A DNA stretch of 64,000 nucleotides from Burkholderia sp. Ac-20365 (GTDB taxonomy: Bacteria > Pseudomonadota > Gammaproteobacteria > Burkholderiales > Burkholderiaceae). The notes beneath the pieces are model-generated. The model did no database searches. It was not told the origin of the DNA and saw nothing but the letters and a program-made list of their open reading frames with translations. The translations under genes and the position numbers were made by a program. Location: positions 62,001-126,000 of the forward strand of contig NZ_JAAGPI010000021.1 in NCBI RefSeq assembly GCF_017104715.1. Reading direction: 5' to 3'. Of this stretch, positions 59,615 to 64,000 are shown one piece after another; positions within the stretch are counted from its first letter, which is position 1, and every line of letters begins with the position of its first letter.

Positions 59615-61201
59615 ATGGCATCAACCGACCAACAACCATTGCCTGCCGTGCTGTCCGTGACGGGCATAGGCAAGACCTACGTCGAGCCTGTGCTGGCCGA
59701 AGTCTCGCTGGCGTTGCACGCCGGGGAGGCGCTCGCGCTCACGGGTGAGAATGGCGCGGGCAAGAGCACGCTGTCGAAGATCATCGGCGGGCTGGTCGAT
59801 CCGACGACGGGCACGATGCAACTCGAAGGCCAGCCGTATGCGCCCACGAGCCGCACGGAAGCGGAGGCGCTCGGCATCCGGATGGTGATGCAGGAATTGA
59901 ATCTGCTGCCGACGCTGTCGGTTGCCGAGAACCTGTTCCTGAACCGTCTGCCGCGCAATGCGTTCGGCTGGATCGACCGCAGGAAGCTGCGCGAGGACGC
60001 GCGCGAAGCGATGGCCCAGGTCGGCCTGGAAGCGATCGATCCCGACACGCTCGTGGGCGAACTCGGCATCGGGCATCAGCAGATGGTCGAGATCGCGCGC
60101 AATCTGATCGGCGATTGCCGCGTGCTGATCCTCGACGAGCCGACAGCCATGCTGACGGCGCGCGAAGTCGACCTGCTGTTCGAGCAGATCGACGCACTGA
60201 AGTCGCGCGGCGTCGCGCTCGTGTACATCTCGCACCGGCTCGAAGAGCTGGCGCGCGTGGCCGAGCGGATCGCCGTGCTGCGCGACGGCAGGCTGGTGCG
60301 GGTCGACGCGATGGCGAACCTGACCAGCGACCAGATCGTCACGCTGATGGTCGGTCGCGAGATCGGCGAGCGGATCGATCTGGGCGTGCGCAACATCGGT
60401 GCGCCGCTGCTGAAGGTCGACAGGATGAGCCGTGCGCCAGTGGTGCGCGACGTGTCGTTCGAGGTGAAGGCGGGCGAGATTTTTGGCGTGAGCGGGCTGA
60501 TCGGCGCGGGACGTACCGAACTGATGCGGCTCATTTACGGCGCCGACCAGAAGGATGCCGGGACCGTGTCGCTGGCGCCCGCGCCGGGCGCGGCGCCCGT
60601 GCCCGTGCAGATCGACGCGCCGACGGACGCCGTGAAGCTCGGCATCGCGCTGATTACGGAAGACCGCAAGGGCGAAGGGCTGCTCTTGCCTCAGCCGATC
60701 GCGGCGAACGTGTCGCTGGGCAATCTGGCCAGTGTCGCGCGGCATGGCATCGTCGATGCGAAGCGCGAGAACGCGCTCGCGAAGAAACAGATCGACGCGA
60801 TGCGCATCCGCACGTCGGGTCCGGCGCAGCCGGTGGGCGAGCTGTCGGGCGGCAACCAGCAAAAGGTCGTGATCGGCCGCTGGCTCGCGCGCGATTGCAA
60901 GGTACTGCTATTCGACGAACCGACGCGCGGCATCGATGTCGGCGCGAAGTTCGATATTTATGGTTTGATGGGCGCGCTGGCCCGTGACGGGCGCGCGCTG
61001 GTGGTCGTGTCGAGCGACCTGCGCGAACTGATGCTGATCTGCGACCGGATCGGTGTGATGTCGGCGGGGCGTATGACGGGCGTGTTCAAGCGGGACGAGT
61101 GGACGCAGGATGCGCTGCTCGCGGCGGCTTTCGCCGGCTATCGCAATCGCGAAGCGCTGCTGCACACGCACGACACCGACGAAGGAGAGACTCAGTCATG
61201 A
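59615..61201 (+). CDS. rbsA: Ribose ABC transporter ATP-binding protein
   Basis: A 528-residue protein with two ABC domains. Domain 1 has GENGAGKST and LILDEPTAML. Domain 2 has the degenerate Walker A-like GLIGAGRTEL, ELSGGNQQKVVIGRW and LLFDEPTRGIDVGAK, typical of RbsA/XylG sugar importers. ATG at 59615 is the best start before the fold; a longer frame to 59498 is non-conserved. The stop overlaps rbsC as ATGA. Confidence 0.9.
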   Translation: MASTDQQPLPAVLSVTGIGKTYVEPVLAEVSLALHAGEALALTGENGAGKSTLSKIIGGLVDPTTGTMQLEGQPYAPTSRTEAEALGIRMVMQELNLLPTLSVAENLFLNRLPRNAFGWIDRRKLREDAREAMAQVGLEAIDPDTLVGELGIGHQQMVEIARNLIGDCRVLILDEPTAMLTAREVDLLFEQIDALKSRGVALVYISHRLEELARVAERIAVLRDGRLVRVDAMANLTSDQIVTLMVGREIGERIDLGVRNIGAPLLKVDRMSRAPVVRDVSFEVKAGEIFGVSGLIGAGRTELMRLIYGADQKDAGTVSLAPAPGAAPVPVQIDAPTDAVKLGIALITEDRKGEGLLLPQPIAANVSLGNLASVARHGIVDAKRENALAKKQIDAMRIRTSGPAQPVGELSGGNQQKVVIGRWLARDCKVLLFDEPTRGIDVGAKFDIYGLMGALARDGRALVVVSSDLRELMLICDRIGVMSAGRMTGVFKRDEWTQDALLAAAFAGYRNREALLHTHDTDEGETQS

Positions 61202-62226
61202 ACGACCAAAGGGTCACGGGCAAGGATCCGGCTCCCGCAGCGCCTGCTACCGATCCCTCGGCGCCGCTCGCGAGCGGCAAGCCGGCGGGCACGCGGCTGG
61301 GCTTTTCGAACTATCTTGGCCTGATGGGCGCGCTGATCGCGATGATTGCGCTGTTCTCGGTGCTGAGCTCGCATTTTCTGACGTACGAGACCTTCGTCAC
61401 GATCGCGAACCAGATTCCCGATCTCGTCGTGATGTCGGTGGGGATGACCTTCGTGCTGATCATCGCGGGGATCGATCTGTCGGTGGGGTCGGTGCTGGCG
61501 CTGGGTGCGTCGGTGGTGAGCGTGGCGGCGCTGAAGTGGCAGCTCGGGCCGTTCGCGGCCGCTGTGCTGGGTCTGGCGGCAGCGGCGCTGACGGGCACGG
61601 TCACGGGCGCGGTGACGGTGGGCTGGCGGATTCCGTCGTTCATCGTATCGCTCGGCGTGCTGGAAGCGGCGCGCGGCCTCGCGTATCAGATGACGAATTC
61701 GCGCACCGCGTATATCGGCGATGCGTTCGATGTGCTGTCGAACCCGATCGCCGTGGGTATCTCGCCGGCGTTCCTGATCGCGGTGGCCGTGATGATCGTC
61801 GCGCAACTGGTGCTCACGCGCACGGTGTTCGGCCGCTATCTGGTCGGCATCGGCACGAACGAGGAAGCGGTGCGGCTCGCGGGGGTGAACCCGAAGCCGT
61901 ACAAGGTGATCGTATTTGCCTTGATGGGCGCGTTGTCGGGGCTTGCCGCGCTGTTCCAGATTTCGCGCCTGGAAGCGGCCGACCCGAACGCGGGCGCGGG
62001 GCTCGAACTGCAGGTGATCGCGGCAGTCGTGATCGGCGGCACGAGTCTGATGGGCGGGCGCGGTTCCGTCATCAGCACGTTCTTTGGCGTGTTGATCATT
62101 TCGGTGCTGGCGGCGGGACTCGCGCAGATCGGCGCGAACGAGCCGACCAAACGGATCATCACGGGTGCTGTGATCGTGGTGGCGGTCGTGCTGGACACGT
62201 ATCGCAGCAGGCGCAAACGCAGTTGA
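61198..62226 (+). CDS. rbsC: Ribose ABC transporter permease
   Basis: A 342-residue inner-membrane permease with about 10 helices, of the RbsC/AraH class. It has GIDLSVGSVLALGASVV, NEEAVRLAGVNPKPYKVIVF and AAVVIGGTSLMGGRGSVIST. It overlaps rbsA by four bases. The first 35 residues are an unusual Pro/Ala-rich cytoplasmic tail. Confidence 0.9.
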   Translation: MNDQRVTGKDPAPAAPATDPSAPLASGKPAGTRLGFSNYLGLMGALIAMIALFSVLSSHFLTYETFVTIANQIPDLVVMSVGMTFVLIIAGIDLSVGSVLALGASVVSVAALKWQLGPFAAAVLGLAAAALTGTVTGAVTVGWRIPSFIVSLGVLEAARGLAYQMTNSRTAYIGDAFDVLSNPIAVGISPAFLIAVAVMIVAQLVLTRTVFGRYLVGIGTNEEAVRLAGVNPKPYKVIVFALMGALSGLAALFQISRLEAADPNAGAGLELQVIAAVVIGGTSLMGGRGSVISTFFGVLIISVLAAGLAQIGANEPTKRIITGAVIVVAVVLDTYRSRRKRS

Positions 62227-62349
62227 AAGAAGGGCGGGCAGTCGTGGCGCGGGACGGCGTCCGCTTCGCAAGAACTTAACGAGAGCACCGCGGATGCAGC
62301 ATGAGCTGCATTGGCCAGCAGTAAAAACAGGCAGGGGAGTTTTCAGCTT

Positions 62350-63393
62350 ATGGCGACGATCAAGGATGTGGCGGCCATAGCCGGCGTGTCGTTCACGACG
62401 GTGTCGCATGTCGTGAACAATACGCGGCCGGTGTCGGCGGATGTGCGCTCGAAGGTCGAACTGGCGATCCGCCAGCTCAACTACGTGCCGTCCGCCGTCG
62501 CGCGGTCGCTGAAGGCGCGGTCGACGGCGACGATCGGCCTCGTCGTGCCCAACAGCACGAATCCGTACTTCGCGGAACTGGCGCGCGGGATCGAGGACGG
62601 TTGCGCGCGCAATGGCTACTGCCTGTTCTTCTGCAACTCGGACGACGATCCCGCGAAGCAGCGCAACTACCTGCGCGTGCTGCAGGAAAAGCGTATCGAC
62701 GGGCTGATCGTCGCGTCGGCGGGCGATGACGCCACGCTCGCGCAGACGCTCGCCGATTCGCGCGAGCCGCTTGTGATCGTCGACCGGAACATTGAAGGCT
62801 TGTCGGCCGATCTGGTGCAGATCGACCACGAGAAGGGCGCGTATCTGGCCACGCGGCATCTGCTGCAACTCGGGCATTCGAAGATCGGCTGCATCACGGG
62901 TCCCGTCGAGACGGCCGTCAGCGCGATGCGCGTGCACGGCTTCATTCGCGCGATGGCCGAACGCGGCATCGAGATCGCGTCGAACGGCATCGTCGAAAGC
63001 GACTTTTCGGGCACGGGCGGTTACCGCGCGGCGGCACAACTGTTCGACACGGTGAAGCCGACGGCGATCTTCGCGGGCAACGACATGATGGGCATCGGCG
63101 CGCTGCGCGCAGCGGCCGAGCGCGGCCTGCGCGTGCCGCAGGACGTCTCGGTGATCGGCTTCGACGACATCGAACTGGGTCGCTTCACGTATCCGGCCCT
63201 TTCGACAGTCGGCCAGTCGGTGCGCGCGCTCGGCGAAATGGCGGCGCAGACGCTGATCGAGCGGATCGGCGGCAAACCGGTGGGTGCGCCGACGGGCGCG
63301 GCATTCCGGCGTCGGGTGATTGCGCCTCGGCTCATCTTGCGCGAATCGACGGCGGCGTTTGCGGGCGCACGCCGCGCTGTCAAGGCGGCCTGA
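62350..63393 (+). CDS. rbsR: LacI family transcriptional regulator (RbsR-like)
   Basis: A 347-residue LacI-type repressor. The N-terminal HTH is MATIKDVAAIAGVSFTTVSH, with hinge YVPSAVARSLKARSTATIGLVVPNSTNPYF. It then has a sugar-binding core ending GFDDIELGRFTYPALSTV. ATG at 62350 has GGGGAG upstream. It most likely binds the site at 58287 and is released by ribose. Confidence 0.86.
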   Translation: MATIKDVAAIAGVSFTTVSHVVNNTRPVSADVRSKVELAIRQLNYVPSAVARSLKARSTATIGLVVPNSTNPYFAELARGIEDGCARNGYCLFFCNSDDDPAKQRNYLRVLQEKRIDGLIVASAGDDATLAQTLADSREPLVIVDRNIEGLSADLVQIDHEKGAYLATRHLLQLGHSKIGCITGPVETAVSAMRVHGFIRAMAERGIEIASNGIVESDFSGTGGYRAAAQLFDTVKPTAIFAGNDMMGIGALRAAAERGLRVPQDVSVIGFDDIELGRFTYPALSTVGQSVRALGEMAAQTLIERIGGKPVGAPTGAAFRRRVIAPRLILRESTAAFAGARRAVKAA

Positions 63394-63485
63394 CAAAGCC
63401 GCTGCGCGACAGCGACCAGTTGCCGACCAGTTGTATATGCGGGTGCAACGAGCCCACGCCTGAATGCCAACGACAGGAGGCAGCA

Positions 63486-64000
63486 GTGGCGACCAATGAA
63501 GCGCGCGGCCACGTAACGGTGGTCGGTAGCCTGAATATGGATCTCGTCGCGCGCGCACCGCGCCTGCCGCAACCGGGTGAAACGCTCGCGGGCCACACCT
63601 TCGCGCAGGTCGCGGGCGGCAAGGGCGGCAATCAGGCGGTTGCCGCGGCCCGGCTCGGCGCCAAGGTGTCGATGCTCGGTTGCGTCGGCTCCGACGCGAA
63701 CGGCGCGCAACTGCGCATGGGCCTCGAAGCGGAAGGGATCGACTGCGCGGCACTGGAAACGAGCACAAGCGCGTCTACGGGCGTCGCGCTCATCATCGTC
63801 GACGACGGCAGCCAGAATGCGATCGTCATCATCGCGGGCAGCAACGGCGAGGTGACGCCCGACACCGTCGCGCGCCACGAAGCGGCGCTGGCGGCGGCGC
63901 AGGTCGTGGTCTGCCAGCTGGAAACGCCGCCCGCCGCGGTACATGCGGCACTGGCCGCCGCGCGGCGGCTCGGCAAGATCGTGATTCTGAATCCGGCGCC
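63486..64000 (+). CDS. rbsK: Ribokinase (3' partial)
   Basis: The frame starts at GTG 63486, six bases after a perfect AGGAGG, and runs off the window end. The PfkB fold shows VVGSLNMDLVARAPRLPQPG, the GGKGGNQAVAAARLG signature and LGCVGSDANGAQL. It converts ribose to ribose-5-phosphate and completes rbsBACRK. The GTG start is firm, because no ATG is placed near the ribosome site. Confidence 0.9.
   Translation, partial: MATNEARGHVTVVGSLNMDLVARAPRLPQPGETLAGHTFAQVAGGKGGNQAVAAARLGAKVSMLGCVGSDANGAQLRMGLEAEGIDCAALETSTSASTGVALIIVDDGSQNAIVIIAGSNGEVTPDTVARHEAALAAAQVVVCQLETPPAAVHAALAAARRLGKIVILNPA

Noticed and set aside
61192..63768. 858-residue minus-strand frame opposite rbsC, rbsR and rbsK
   Set aside because: Arg/His/Ala-rich composition and full overlap with three conserved genes; typical of high-GC antisense frames.
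1..64000. CRISPR arrays, prophage, integrative elements, tRNA or rRNA genes
   Set aside because: No regularly spaced repeats, integrase, phage genes or tRNA-like cloverleaf were noticed on reading both strands.

Overview
The window is high-GC DNA from a betaproteobacterium of the Burkholderia sensu lato group, most likely Paraburkholderia or Caballeronia (inference from G/C-ending codons, AGGAGG-type ribosome sites, gene families and gene neighbourhoods). It looks like ordinary chromosome: no transposase, integrase, phage gene, rRNA, tRNA or CRISPR array was seen. It carries many transport and catabolic operons, each with its own regulator.

Layout. 1-8.2 kb: the end of a BMP-type substrate-binding protein, dodecin, a beta-hydroxyacid dehydrogenase, an ABC-F protein (YbiT type), an aldehyde dehydrogenase, a nitronate monooxygenase-like flavoprotein, OmpW and a DUF1289 protein. 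8.5-14.5 kb: an Nramp metal transporter and a complete polyamine ABC operon (potFGHI). 14.6-20.6 kb: a soluble chemoreceptor, a possible 38-residue membrane peptide, a methyltransferase, and a Baeyer-Villiger-type monooxygenase/hydrolase pair divergent from a FabR-like TetR regulator. 20.7-27.0 kb: a TPR membrane protein, PspA, a ribbon-helix-helix-like protein and penicillin-binding protein 1A. 27.0-27.9 kb: a non-coding composite repeat, the most unusual part of the window. 27.9-34.5 kb: a tripartite RND efflux operon and its divergent TetR regulator. 34.5-43.2 kb: cupin, AraC, DUF2795, C45 peptidase-like, CLC channel, GST, and a YeiH-type exporter divergent from a LysR gene. 43.3-48.5 kb: a complete 2-ketogluconate operon (kguEKTD-ptxS) with a perfect LacI-family operator. 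48.6-58 kb: small and hypothetical genes, a Spy-like chaperone, LysR and Lrp regulators, a saccharopine-dehydrogenase-like enzyme, a FitAB-type toxin-antitoxin pair, CorA and a LysE exporter. 58.3-64 kb: a ribose operon (rbsBACRK), cut by the window end inside ribokinase.

Regulatory DNA is well preserved. Dyad-symmetric operators lie next to the relevant regulator genes at 19831 (TetR/monooxygenase), 33802 (TetR/RND efflux), 42234 (LysR/YeiH), 43300 (PtxS/kgu), 52694 (Lrp/dehydrogenase) and 58287 (RbsR/rbs). Rho-independent terminators close most operons.

The best candidate for something undescribed is at 27005-27899, between two convergent genes. A GGTTTT hexanucleotide array is followed by a nearly gap-free inverted duplication with arms of about 300 bases. 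A TTATCAACA/TGTTGATAA dyad follows. Strand composition is mirror-symmetric: G+T-rich toward the element on both flanks.
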